Shown here: positions 9,651 to 19,112 of the stretch, piece after piece | Layout of the letters: each line of letters begins with the position of its first letter | Numbering within the stretch: position 1 is the stretch's first letter | From: Tichowtungia aerotolerans | GTDB taxonomy: Bacteria > Verrucomicrobiota > Kiritimatiellia > Kiritimatiellales > Tichowtungiaceae | NCBI RefSeq assembly: GCF_009905215.1 | Contig: NZ_CP047593.1 | Coordinates: 3,352,900-3,416,899 of the forward strand | Length of the DNA stretch: 64,000 nucleotides | Direction: 5' to 3' | The notes under the pieces: model-generated | The model's database searches: none | What the model saw: the letters and a program-made list of their open reading frames with translations, nothing else | Told to the model about the DNA's origin: nothing | Program-made: the position numbers and the translations under genes

Positions 9651-11488
9651 GACTGCACCCTCCCCTCGCTTTTGAGTTTTTCAAACAGACCGCTCAACAG
9701 AATTTTCAGACGAGGCCCAACCGTCCTGCCGCCGGAAGCCCCATTCTCAATCAAAAATGCCACGGCGTACTGCGGATTATCGAACGGTGCAAATGCAATC
9801 ATCCAGGTGTGTTTTTTTGTTTTCCGTTTTCCATTAACCATCACCCAGTATTCAGCAGTTCCTGTTTTGCCGGCAAAATCGAGCCCTTCAACTGCTGCCT
9901 GTTTTCCGGTGCCATCCTTTGCCATAATCACATCGTGCATTCCGCCTCGCACGGCAGTCAGGGCGGTTTGCGACCAGTCCATTCTTCCTTCTTTTCGAAT
10001 CGGAGCATCCGTGAAAGAGTCATCTTCCGGAGGGCGGTAGGCCTGTATCAGTCTCGGTTTATACAGAGTACCGCCATTGGCTATTGTCGCTGTCATCATG
10101 GCCATCTGTATCGGCGTAACCGCGAGAAAACCTTGTCCAATCGACAGGTTGCAGCTATCACCATCGGTCCAAGCACCATGATTCGTTTTTCGTTGCCACT
10201 CCTTGTCTGGCAGCAGTCCTGCGGCCTCATAGTCTACTTCCACACCGGTTTTTTGGCCAAACCCGGCTTTGTCCGCCTGTTCGACAACGGGCTCCCAGCC
10301 ATTTTCTAAAATGGTTTTGAAAAAATAAACATTGGCGGAACGCATCAGTGCTCCGCGCAGATCACGCTCTCCGTGCCCTGCCCAGTTCCAGTCGCGCATC
10401 ACCCTGCGTCCGACACGGAATGCCCCCGGACAGTCATACACGGTGCTGACCGCGTGGGGATTGACGGTCGAAGCAGCCAGCCCGACGAACGGTTTGAATG
10501 TACTTCCAGGAGGATAGGTTCCTGCAACAGCCCGGTTCAGCAGAGGTTTCGCAGGGTCGTCAGACAGACGCCTCCAGTCCTTGGAAGTAATATACGGCAC
10601 AAACAGGTTTGCGTCATAACTTGGAGCACTGACCATCGCCAGCACATCACCGTTGTTCGGGTCCATCACAACGACCGCGCCTTGATTGGTTCCCAGCGCT
10701 TGATGAGCAAGCAGCTGCACCTCAATATCCAGTGTCAAACGAAGGTCTCCGCCTCGTCTGGGTTCGCGGCGCGCCAGTTCATCGTGGTGATAACCGGACA
10801 CATCGATCTGGACAATTTTTCCGCCGGCTTCGCCGCGCAGGAAGGGATCAAACAGTTTTTCCAGACCGGCCCGTCCGCCCATCTCAGGAAGATAATAGTT
10901 GTATTTCTCCTCTTCGTTTAATTTGCCGGGATCAGCCTTTCCGACATAGCCGATCAAATGAGACGTGTAAGGACTGTAAGGATATTGCCGGGTCATTTGC
11001 GTATATAAATCAACGCCGGGAATATTCAACGCCTGCTCTGCAAAACGCGCCATGGGCTGCATGCCGATATCCCGCCAAAGGATCAGAGGCAGCGGCAACC
11101 GAAGGTGTATATGCTTGCGAACATCATCACGATCCACCTTTGGAGGCAACCCGGTCATGGCAGAGACCTGATCGATCACTTCCATCGAGTGATCGATGGT
11201 TTTGGCCCATGGTCCGGGGCGACGGATGTTTTCCAAATACATCGCGATGGAATAATCCGGACGGTTATCGGCAAGGCACAGATCGTTGCGGTCGTAAATC
11301 TTTCCGCGAATCCCGGGCATCCGTATCCGCCGAAGGCTCTGGACCTGTATACGATCCTCAAACCGCGATGAATCAGCCACCTGAAGCCGCCATAACGACC
11401 CCATCAAAAACAGATAGGCTGCCGCCATACAGGCCAGCGCAACGTAAATACGCAAGGCAGGAAACTCTCTGGTACGCCGGATGCGCAT
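9647..11488 (-). CDS. mrdA: Penicillin-binding protein 2 (elongasome transpeptidase)
   Basis: D,D-transpeptidase that cross-links peptidoglycan during elongation. The 613 residues carry an N-terminal membrane anchor (~12-32), a dimerisation/pedestal domain and a transpeptidase domain with SxxK (PGSTFKP, Ser329), SxN (SAN, 384-386) and KTGTAEY (Lys541). Length and motif spacing match class B PBP2. It overlaps rodA by 4 bp and shares one base with the mreD stop, so mreC-mreD-mrdA-rodA is one tightly packed transcription unit. Confidence 0.95.
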   Translation of the reverse strand: MRIRRTREFPALRIYVALACMAAAYLFLMGSLWRLQVADSSRFEDRIQVQSLRRIRMPGIRGKIYDRNDLCLADNRPDYSIAMYLENIRRPGPWAKTIDHSMEVIDQVSAMTGLPPKVDRDDVRKHIHLRLPLPLILWRDIGMQPMARFAEQALNIPGVDLYTQMTRQYPYSPYTSHLIGYVGKADPGKLNEEEKYNYYLPEMGGRAGLEKLFDPFLRGEAGGKIVQIDVSGYHHDELARREPRRGGDLRLTLDIEVQLLAHQALGTNQGAVVVMDPNNGDVLAMVSAPSYDANLFVPYITSKDWRRLSDDPAKPLLNRAVAGTYPPGSTFKPFVGLAASTVNPHAVSTVYDCPGAFRVGRRVMRDWNWAGHGERDLRGALMRSANVYFFKTILENGWEPVVEQADKAGFGQKTGVEVDYEAAGLLPDKEWQRKTNHGAWTDGDSCNLSIGQGFLAVTPIQMAMMTATIANGGTLYKPRLIQAYRPPEDDSFTDAPIRKEGRMDWSQTALTAVRGGMHDVIMAKDGTGKQAAVEGLDFAGKTGTAEYWVMVNGKRKTKKHTWMIAFAPFDNPQYAVAFLIENGASGGRTVGPRLKILLSGLFEKLKSEGRVQS

Positions 11489-11988
11489 TATATACGCCTC
11501 CGTTTTCTTTTCGATTTATGCACGAGAAACGCAATTGTAAAATAGACGGTCGGAGCCGTTAAAATTCCCAGCAGGAGCCCCCCGCCCATGCGGACAGCCA
11601 GCAACCCAAAAGAAATCGAGCGCAAATCGCCCAACGAAAATACAATGTAAAAATAAAGCGTTTTAAGGCTCACCGCCAGCAGTCCCAGCACACAATAGGT
11701 GATCGGTTGGTCAGAAAACAGCTCGGTCTTCAGCGCGTGCAGGCCGATTCCCAGCAAAAGGAAAAAGGGACTCGAAATTCCAAGCGGCGTCGGTGAAAAA
11801 ACATCATAAAGCAGGCCGGCCAGTACCGCCGCATAAATAACAGCCCCGCGGTCCGAATGAAGCACTACGACCATTAACAGCGCCGTCAGAATCGGCCAGT
11901 CGAGAGAGCCTGTTAAGGCCCAGCGTGGAAGCAGAGTCTGAAGCGCCGCCCCGATCATCAGAAGAAGAGTAATCCGAAGCAGGCTCAT
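11488..11988 (-). CDS. mreD: Rod shape-determining membrane protein MreD
   Basis: A 166-residue polytopic membrane protein with about five hydrophobic segments (for example LLRITLLLMIGAALQTLLP and AVIYAAVLAGLLYDVFSPTPLG, the latter the family's most conserved stretch). MreD has no enzymatic function; it bridges MreC and the PBP2-RodA synthase. It overlaps mreC by 4 bp upstream and touches mrdA downstream. Identification rests mostly on topology, the DxxSPTPLG segment and position between mreC and mrdA. Confidence 0.9.
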   Translation of the reverse strand: MSLLRITLLLMIGAALQTLLPRWALTGSLDWPILTALLMVVVLHSDRGAVIYAAVLAGLLYDVFSPTPLGISSPFFLLLGIGLHALKTELFSDQPITYCVLGLLAVSLKTLYFYIVFSLGDLRSISFGLLAVRMGGGLLLGILTAPTVYFTIAFLVHKSKRKRRRI

Positions 11989-12806
11989 TCTTCACCTCCT
12001 TCAACAGCGGTTACAAAAACAACATCGGTCAGGTTAATCACGGCCTGCGGAAGAATCTCCGCAATTTGATACAGCTCTGCATCCTCAGTTCGAATGGCTT
12101 CAATATAACCGATAACCACATCGCGTGGAAAAACACCCCCCAGTCCGGATGTCACCACTTCATCTCCAATCTGGATCGGGATGTCTTTATGGATAAAGCG
12201 CATCTCAACGACCGGATACCCTTTTAAATTAACCCCTGCGCCTCGGACCAGACCAAATGAACCGGTTCGACTGATGCGGGCAGATACTTCGCAGGCTGGA
12301 TCGGAAAGCAAAAGAACATTGGCGGAGTGCGCAGAAACCGTTGAAACACGCCCGACCAGACCGTCCGGAGAAATAACCGCGCGATTGGAAAAGACCCCTT
12401 CCCGGGTTCCTTTTGCCAATCGGATACTTTGCCACCATCCGTTAATGCTGCGGGCAGCCACTTCGGCGGCAATCAGGGCTTTTGCCTGTCGATCATGAAA
12501 AGCCAGCATTCGGCGAAGCTTAAGGTTTTCCTCTTGAATACTTTTGCTCAGGCGGGCTTCCGCCTGCAGGCGTACGACTTCCCCCTTCAGTCGACGGTTT
12601 TCTTCAACCATTCCCCCGAATCCTCGCATGGTGTCAACACCCGCCTTGAGACTGTGCCCCGCTTGGAGGAGTCCGGACTGGATCGGGCTTATCAGGTCCC
12701 AGAAGAAACCCTTAACCCGGACGGTATAGCCGTCCGGAAGCAACAGGATCAGCGCCAGCACACAGGCTGCCGCACACCATTTTAAAACCGTTCTTTTTTC
12801 AACCAT
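11985..12806 (-). CDS. mreC: Rod shape-determining protein MreC
   Basis: A periplasmic scaffold that activates PBP2-RodA. The 273 residues hold an N-terminal membrane segment (VLKWCAAACVLALILLLPDGY), a coiled coil (~60-105, ENRRLKGEVVRLQAEARLSKSIQEENLKLRRML in two helices), then the double beta-barrel MreC core with AVISPDGLVGRV, LLLSDPACEVSARI and DEVVTSGLGGVFPRDVVIGYI. It lies 68 bp downstream of mreB and overlaps mreD by 4 bp. Confidence 0.93.
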   Translation of the reverse strand: MVEKRTVLKWCAAACVLALILLLPDGYTVRVKGFFWDLISPIQSGLLQAGHSLKAGVDTMRGFGGMVEENRRLKGEVVRLQAEARLSKSIQEENLKLRRMLAFHDRQAKALIAAEVAARSINGWWQSIRLAKGTREGVFSNRAVISPDGLVGRVSTVSAHSANVLLLSDPACEVSARISRTGSFGLVRGAGVNLKGYPVVEMRFIHKDIPIQIGDEVVTSGLGGVFPRDVVIGYIEAIRTEDAELYQIAEILPQAVINLTDVVFVTAVEGGEE

Positions 12807-12874
12807 CGACTCGTTCCGGTGGTCCTTTTTTTTTCAGAACCTGGAGGACTGAGTCTGAAACGAAAACTCCGCGC

Positions 12875-13939
<1,065 letters not shown>

Positions 13940-14068
13940 CTAAAATCAATAAGTGATTCATAATTGCTTGTTTAAGCAAAACCGGTCAAGAGGAAACACG
14001 GAGCATTATCTGCTTTCCCACTCTTCGGAAACTCCAGTCCCCCTCTTTTCCCAATCTCTGGCAAACCG

Positions 14069-14665
14069 TTACTTCGCAAACGGCGGCGTGGCGACTGATG
14101 GCTGGACCGGCTTCAGTCCACGCTTCGCAGCTTCATCCGCGTAGCGTTTTTGCCACGGCGGCGAATAGTTGATGCCCATCCGGTCGAGATCCTCGAGCGA
14201 CCGGTAGTCACGGGTTACGCAGAATGGATCCGGAGTGGGCGGAAGCTCAAAACAGAATGCCGCCGCACGCATCACCATGCGTTGAATACGACGGGCAAAC
14301 TTTTCAGCATCATCGGTTTGCAGCGGATGCGCATTCACGATGCCGATACCGCTTTCCGGATACACCTTCAAATGCTCATCATGAGGCAAATCGGCGAGTA
14401 CAATAAAGGTGATGTCACTTTCACTTTTGGCTTTTTCGGCGGCTTTTTCCAACGTTTGGAAATCCTTTGGTCCGGCCAGCGACTGATTTTCTTCAGTCCG
14501 CACCCGCACATGCAGTTCTTTTTCAGCAAATGCCCGGACTCTTTCCAGCAGTTCTGCGTTCACCGCACCGGCATTTACAATGTTTATAGCCTTTTCCTGC
14601 GCAGTTGTGGCGCATCCGGTTGTCAAAAAAAGTAATCCACTTAAAAACAAGATAATCTTACGCAT
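14069..14665 (-). CDS. Lipoprotein, possibly a degenerate archaemetzincin-like protein
   Basis: A 198-residue protein with a lipoprotein signal (MRKIILFLSGLLFLTTGCAT). The distal part (VMRAAAFCFELPPTPDPFCV, then DYRSLEDLDRMGINYSPPW) is laid out like the end of archaemetzincin peptidases, where a zinc-binding HExxHxxG helix is followed by DPxCVM and SLEELD. The zinc ligands are absent here, so any such relationship implies a non-catalytic protein; this is inference. A TTCCA/TGGAA palindrome at 14447-14461 encodes FQTLEK inside it. It sits divergently from the secretion operon. Confidence 0.6.
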   Translation of the reverse strand: MRKIILFLSGLLFLTTGCATTAQEKAINIVNAGAVNAELLERVRAFAEKELHVRVRTEENQSLAGPKDFQTLEKAAEKAKSESDITFIVLADLPHDEHLKVYPESGIGIVNAHPLQTDDAEKFARRIQRMVMRAAAFCFELPPTPDPFCVTRDYRSLEDLDRMGINYSPPWQKRYADEAAKRGLKPVQPSVATPPFAK

Positions 14666-14738
14666 TAAAAACTCCTTTTATCTGTGAAACACGATTAGTA
14701 TTCTGATGTTTTTACGACACAAATTACAAACCTGTTTT

Positions 14739-15989
14739 ATGCCCGTTTTCAAATACATTGCCCGAGATACAAAAGGCACGCGGGTCGACGGCACCTTAAC
14801 GGCCGCCGATCGCAACAGTGCTATGCGAATGCTGCAGCAATCGGGGCACACCCCGCTTTCCCTGACTCAAACGGCAGAAGAAACAGCCGCGAAAGGCGGA
14901 TCTTCGAAAAAATTCCGGTTGAATTTCACGCTTTCGACCGGCCGGGCCAGTCGCTTGAAACCGCGGGCCATGCTGCTGTTCACTCGCGAGATGGCCGACC
15001 TCCTGGCCTCCGGCATGACGCTTGGCCGCGCGCTGCACACCCTCGCCCGCCGCGACTCCGAACCGATCTATAACATGATTGTCTCACGGTTGCGCGATGA
15101 AGTGGTTCAGGGAAGCTCCCTTTCAGATGCCCTGAAAATCTACCCGGAAACCTTTCCGCAGCTCTACGTGAGCATGGTTCGCGCCGGGGAAGCCGGAGGA
15201 GCTCTTGCCGATGCCCTAACCAGCCTTTGTACTCATTACGAGCGCGTACAGGACGCCCGCAATAAAATTGTATCCGCCATGGTCTATCCGTCCATCATTC
15301 TGACTTTCGGCATTCTCTCTGTCATCGGACTCATGATCGGCATCATTCCAAAATTCGCCATCATTTTTGAGGATCTCGGCGGCACCATGCCCCTGCCCAC
15401 CCGTATCCTGATGACCATCAGCAGCGGAATGATCCGTTACGGCTGGCTTATGATTCTCATTCTGATCGGTCTGGGAATGGCGTTTCGCCGTTTCTTACGC
15501 ACCGAAGACGGACGGAAATGGCTGGATAACCGCCAATTGAAAATGCCGGTGGTTTCAAAAATTGCCCGGGCAAACGCGTTCGCCCATTTTGCCCGAACGC
15601 TGGAAACCCTGATCCGCAACGGTGTACCGATCTTAAAAGCGCTGACTATTTCCAGTGAAACAGTTGGAAACAGCGTGATTGCCGCTGAAATCGCAGATGT
15701 GCGCACCCGTGTTACCGATGGGTCCAGTATTGCCGGTCCGTTGGCTGCCGGAGGCGTATTTCCTCCTCTTCTAACTGATATGCTGGCCGTCGGAGAGGAA
15801 ACCGGAGATCTTCCCGGCGCCCTTTCCCAGATTGCTCGGCGCTACGACGAAGAACTTGACTTTAGTATTAAACTGTTAACGACTGTCATGGAGCCAGTGC
15901 TGATTCTCAGCATGGGGCTCCTGATCGGATTTGTAGCCATCAGCATGCTGATGGCAGTGTTCGATCTGACCAGTGGTCTGAGCGCCTAA
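14739..15989 (+). CDS. gspF: Type II secretion / type IV pilus inner membrane platform protein GspF
   Basis: Polytopic platform protein that couples the cytoplasmic ATPase to pseudopilus assembly. I start at the ATG at 14739 (MPVFKYIARDTKGTRVDGTL, the canonical beginning), giving 416 residues; an ATG 33 bp upstream is less likely. Two GspF repeats are visible: FTREMADLLASGMTLGRALHTL and FARTLETLIRNGVPILKAL, each followed by membrane segments. The ending EPVLILSMGLLIGFVAISMLMAVF is typical. First gene of the plus-strand cluster; the ATPase gene gspE is not adjacent. Confidence 0.93.
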   Translation: MPVFKYIARDTKGTRVDGTLTAADRNSAMRMLQQSGHTPLSLTQTAEETAAKGGSSKKFRLNFTLSTGRASRLKPRAMLLFTREMADLLASGMTLGRALHTLARRDSEPIYNMIVSRLRDEVVQGSSLSDALKIYPETFPQLYVSMVRAGEAGGALADALTSLCTHYERVQDARNKIVSAMVYPSIILTFGILSVIGLMIGIIPKFAIIFEDLGGTMPLPTRILMTISSGMIRYGWLMILILIGLGMAFRRFLRTEDGRKWLDNRQLKMPVVSKIARANAFAHFARTLETLIRNGVPILKALTISSETVGNSVIAAEIADVRTRVTDGSSIAGPLAAGGVFPPLLTDMLAVGEETGDLPGALSQIARRYDEELDFSIKLLTTVMEPVLILSMGLLIGFVAISMLMAVFDLTSGLSA

Positions 15990-16007
15990 AAAACGAAAGG
16001 AGATCCA

Positions 16008-16385
16008 ATGAACAACCGTAGATCAAAAGAAGCTTTTACACTCATCGAAATCATGCTCGTAGTCGTGATTATCGGGATCATCGTCGGTATCGCTGCTCCA
16101 AAAATCAGCGGCAAGTTTGGCAAAGCACAGAATGTAGCTGCGCGCGCCAGCCTCAAAGCGGTCGAGGGAGCGATTCAAAGTTATGAAATGGACAACCTGC
16201 GCCTGCCGGATACTCTGGAAGATCTGACCAAACAGAAAGACGGCAACGGCCCTTACCTCAAACCCAGTGAACTGATGGACCCATGGAGCCAGAAATACAA
16301 ATACACCAAAGGCGGCTCTCACGGCATTGGCTTTGACCTGTCTACGACGTCTCCGGATGGAACAGAATTCAACAACTGGGATTAA
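16008..16385 (+). CDS. gspG: Major pseudopilin GspG
   Basis: Main subunit of the type II pseudopilus. The 125 residues have a short leader, a class III signal EAFTLIEIMLVVVIIGIIVG with the Glu+5, and the C-terminal GspG region (DNLRLPDTLEDL, GPYLKP, DPWSQKYKYTKGG, FDLSTTSPDGTEFNNWD) with the acidic calcium-loop layout. The cleavage residue before F is Ala rather than Gly, which is unusual but tolerated by prepilin peptidases. AAAGGAG lies 6-7 nt before the ATG. The prepilin peptidase gene is not in the window. Confidence 0.95.
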   Translation: MNNRRSKEAFTLIEIMLVVVIIGIIVGIAAPKISGKFGKAQNVAARASLKAVEGAIQSYEMDNLRLPDTLEDLTKQKDGNGPYLKPSELMDPWSQKYKYTKGGSHGIGFDLSTTSPDGTEFNNWD

Positions 16386-16422
16386 GGAGAATGGGATGGT
16401 GGAATAACGGAGTAATGGAGTA

Positions 16423-16926
16423 ATGGAAAACAGCAGTCCGATGTTCCCGCATTCCGATACTCCGCTCTCTCGCGGATTTACACTAATTGAAGTGATGCTG
16501 GTGGTGGTGATTATTCTGATCGCCGCCGGCATGGCCGTTCCAATGCTCAGCGGATCTTCGGACGCGGCACAAATGCGTGATGCTGTGCGCTCGACCATTC
16601 GACTCTCACGCTACGCCCGCAGCATGGCAATCCTGAACCAGGCCGACTGTACGCTGTCGTTTTCCACGAACCGCATAACACTGGCCGGAACAGAAGGAAC
16701 GCTCGCAGAGCGCCGGATCTCGGACAAGATTACCATTGCGGATTTCGAAAATCTGGCGAAAGAAGACCGCCGGGACACCGACGAGGATGAAGAAGGAAAG
16801 AAAGTGATCTTTTATCCAACCGGAATGAACGACGGGTTTGAAGTAACTCTGGAAGACGAAGACGGCCGCAGTCACACCATCAAATGCAACCCCATTACCG
16901 GCAAAGTAACCACAGACGAGGATTAA
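16423..16926 (+). CDS. gspH: Minor pseudopilin GspH-like
   Basis: A 167-residue protein with prepilin signal RGFTLIEVMLVVVIILIAAG (Gly before Phe, Glu+5) behind a 19-residue leader. The body (AAQMRDAVRSTIRLSRYARSMAILNQADCTLSF) fits GspH/FimT. Its start lies in a tandem 9-bp repeat (GGAGTAATG) inside an imperfect hairpin at 16408-16464. The stop overlaps the possible upstream start of the next gene. Confidence 0.85.
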   Translation: MENSSPMFPHSDTPLSRGFTLIEVMLVVVIILIAAGMAVPMLSGSSDAAQMRDAVRSTIRLSRYARSMAILNQADCTLSFSTNRITLAGTEGTLAERRISDKITIADFENLAKEDRRDTDEDEEGKKVIFYPTGMNDGFEVTLEDEDGRSHTIKCNPITGKVTTDED

Positions 16927-16952
16927 TGATTTTCGGGAGACAGGGATTAATC

Positions 16953-17420
16953 ATGCAACGGCTTTTTCCAACGTTTGGAAAAACACCCGTGCATTTTTCC
17001 GGGGTTTGGAAACGCTGTGCCAAATCTAAAACCGGCATGACCCTCATTGAGGTGATGCTGGCGATCGTCATCCTTGGCATTGGCGCCGGAATCCTTTTGG
17101 TGGCCATATCGCGCTGTATGGCAGTGGCCACAAAAGCCCAGCATTACAGCCGCGCACATCGACTGCTGTTCCAGGTTGAAGCCGAAAACCCAATTACTCG
17201 CGGGGAGATTGACGAAGGCACTGAATCCGGCACTTTTGACGACGGCTACAGCTGGGAACGGGAAATCACCGAAAGCGAAGACGAAGGCCGCGAAGGCCTC
17301 TATACGATTCGTACGAGAATCACATGGTCTACCCGCGGACACAATGCGTTCGAAGAAGTTCAGCAATATCTGTATATCCCCCTGGATAAGGATGAGCTGA
17401 AAGCACGGAGGGGCTACTGA
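16953..17420 (+). CDS. gspI: Minor pseudopilin GspI-like with palindrome-derived leader
   Basis: The prepilin signal TGMTLIEVMLAIVILGIGAG (cleavage after Gly, Glu+5) is followed by a ~130-residue body typical of GspI (HRLLFQVEAENPITRGEIDEG). I prefer the ATG at 16953, with AGGG upstream; the ATG at 16926 is an alternative. The leader is long (28 residues) because two TTCCA/TGGAA-type palindromes (16966-16980, 16997-17011) are translated inside it as LFPTFGK and HFSGVWK. It shares one base with gspJ (TGATG). Confidence 0.83.
   Translation: MQRLFPTFGKTPVHFSGVWKRCAKSKTGMTLIEVMLAIVILGIGAGILLVAISRCMAVATKAQHYSRAHRLLFQVEAENPITRGEIDEGTESGTFDDGYSWEREITESEDEGREGLYTIRTRITWSTRGHNAFEEVQQYLYIPLDKDELKARRGY
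16966..17011. repeat. Pair of TTCCA-type palindromes in the gspI leader
   Basis: TTCCAACGTTTGGAA at 16966-16980 and TTCCGGGGTTTGGAA at 16997-17011; both are translated within the prepilin leader. Confidence 0.7.
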
Positions 17421-18085
17421 TGCACCGCCGCGGTTTTACCCTGCTCGAAATTATGGTGGCCATCGTGATCCTTTCGATCGCCATGACCGTGGCGTGGCAG
17501 ACCTTTTCCTCTGCAACCCGCTCCTGGACATCCGCCCGACGGCTGATGGATGAAACGCATCACGGAGACTTTGTGCTGACCCAGCTGACCGCCGCCCTGC
17601 GCTCGATGGCGTTCTTTGATTCTCTGCCCGAACAGTACGGCTTTCGCATGGAACGCAACCGCGATGGTGAATACGGAGAGCATTCCATCAGCTGGGTCAC
17701 CGCCAGCAAGGCATTCCTGCCCAAAGGAACCGAGTTCGATCACGGAATGCACCGAATCGAGGTCGGCGCAGGCGAAGACGACGACGGCAATGACGGCCTG
17801 CTGGTCACTGTCTGGCGGCACATTGCCGATGAAGATGATGATGTTGAGAAACAAAGCTGGGTTGTCAGTGACGTCATCAAAGGCCTCGGCTGCGCGGTAT
17901 ATAACGTGAAAGACGAAAAATGGGACGAAGAATGGGAGGAAACCAACGCCATCCCCGGCCTCATTGAAATCACCCTCTACGCCGACCCGAAAGAAGAAGG
18001 AGACGACCCGATCGAATACCGACAGCTCATCGAAATCCCGCTCGGCCCGCCCGTCACCAACGAAGTGGATGCTGCGTCGCAATGA
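17420..18085 (+). CDS. gspJ: Minor pseudopilin GspJ-like
   Basis: A 221-residue protein beginning with prepilin signal RRGFTLLEIMVAIVILSIAM (Gly before Phe, Glu+5) and the following helix with TFSSATRSWTSARRL. The body is very acidic, with Asp/Glu runs, and carries the J-type layout SWVTASK and NDGLLVTVWRH. Its stop overlaps the gspK start by 4 bp (ATGA). In the secretion machine it would pack at the pseudopilus tip with I and K. Confidence 0.85.
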   Translation: MHRRGFTLLEIMVAIVILSIAMTVAWQTFSSATRSWTSARRLMDETHHGDFVLTQLTAALRSMAFFDSLPEQYGFRMERNRDGEYGEHSISWVTASKAFLPKGTEFDHGMHRIEVGAGEDDDGNDGLLVTVWRHIADEDDDVEKQSWVVSDVIKGLGCAVYNVKDEKWDEEWEETNAIPGLIEITLYADPKEEGDDPIEYRQLIEIPLGPPVTNEVDAASQ

Positions 18086-19110
18086 ACCCAGAACCGAATT
18101 TGATTGTGAATACCGAAAGCAAAAAAGAATTGAGCAAAAAACGTAAATCCGGCGTAGCGCTGATTATCGTCATGTGGGTTTTGGTGCTGGTCGCGATGAT
18201 CGTCAGTTCGTTTGCGTTTGAGATGAAACTGGAATCTCAGATTATCACCGCTCAGCGCAAGCGCCTGAAAGCCGATTATCTGGCCCTGTCCGGCGTGGAA
18301 CTGGCAAAGGTGATGCTCGTGTTTGAAGAAGATCCGCTGGAGGGGGACGATGTTATTTATGATGATCCATGGCTCGCAAAAGCTGCTCAGCTGAGTGAAG
18401 GCGTCCCCGTGAGCGTGGAAGAAGAAATGGGCGGCGGCGTCATTAAGCTGAATATTAATTTTGAAGAAGGTCAGCGGGGAATCAGCAGCCTGAGCGACGA
18501 TGAGTGGAAAGAACTGTTCGAGCAGACCGGAGTCCCGGCTGCCTACAGTTCCGAGTTGCTCGGCTGCCTTAAGGACTGGCAGGACGAAAACGACCTGCAC
18601 GAGCTTAACGGAGCAGAGTCTGACGATTCGTTTTATCGGGATCGGGGCTATAAGTGTAAGAACGCCCCGATCGACACGGTCGACGAACTGCTGCTGATTA
18701 AGGGCTGGACTGAAGAAATTGTATACGGAACGCCGACCAACAAGCTTGATGAGACAGAATATCCAATGCTCGGAATCGCTGAGTTTCTGACTACCTGGGG
18801 CGAGGGAAAAGTGAACCCGAACAGTGCCAGCGAAGAGGTTCTGCGCAGCATGTATCTCAGCGAAGACGTCATTGAAGCCATTATGGAAATGCGACTGGGC
18901 CCGGACGGCGAAGCCGGAACCGATGATGACGGACTGACCGAAGAGGATTTCAATCAACTGGGGCTCGATCCAGAAAAGTTCACCCTGACACCGGAATTCG
19001 CAAAAATCACATCGGTTGGCGAGGTCGATGGAATCACGGCACAAATCTCTTCGGTTTTTAGACTCGGCGAAGAGGAGCCGACTCCTCTATTCTGGCTGGA
19101 AGAACGTTAA
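18082..19110 (+). CDS. gspK: Minor pseudopilin GspK-like
   Basis: A 342-residue protein with basic leader and prepilin-like hydrophobic helix KSGVALIIVMWVLVLVAMIV. As is usual for GspK, there is no Glu at +5. The large alpha domain follows (GCLKDWQDENDLHELNGAE, APIDTVDELLLIKGW, VNPNSASEEVLRSM). It is the largest pseudopilin and caps the tip. It starts within the gspJ stop and precedes gspL by 2 bp. Confidence 0.87.
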   Translation: MNPEPNLIVNTESKKELSKKRKSGVALIIVMWVLVLVAMIVSSFAFEMKLESQIITAQRKRLKADYLALSGVELAKVMLVFEEDPLEGDDVIYDDPWLAKAAQLSEGVPVSVEEEMGGGVIKLNINFEEGQRGISSLSDDEWKELFEQTGVPAAYSSELLGCLKDWQDENDLHELNGAESDDSFYRDRGYKCKNAPIDTVDELLLIKGWTEEIVYGTPTNKLDETEYPMLGIAEFLTTWGEGKVNPNSASEEVLRSMYLSEDVIEAIMEMRLGPDGEAGTDDDGLTEEDFNQLGLDPEKFTLTPEFAKITSVGEVDGITAQISSVFRLGEEEPTPLFWLEER

Positions 19111-19112
19111 TC

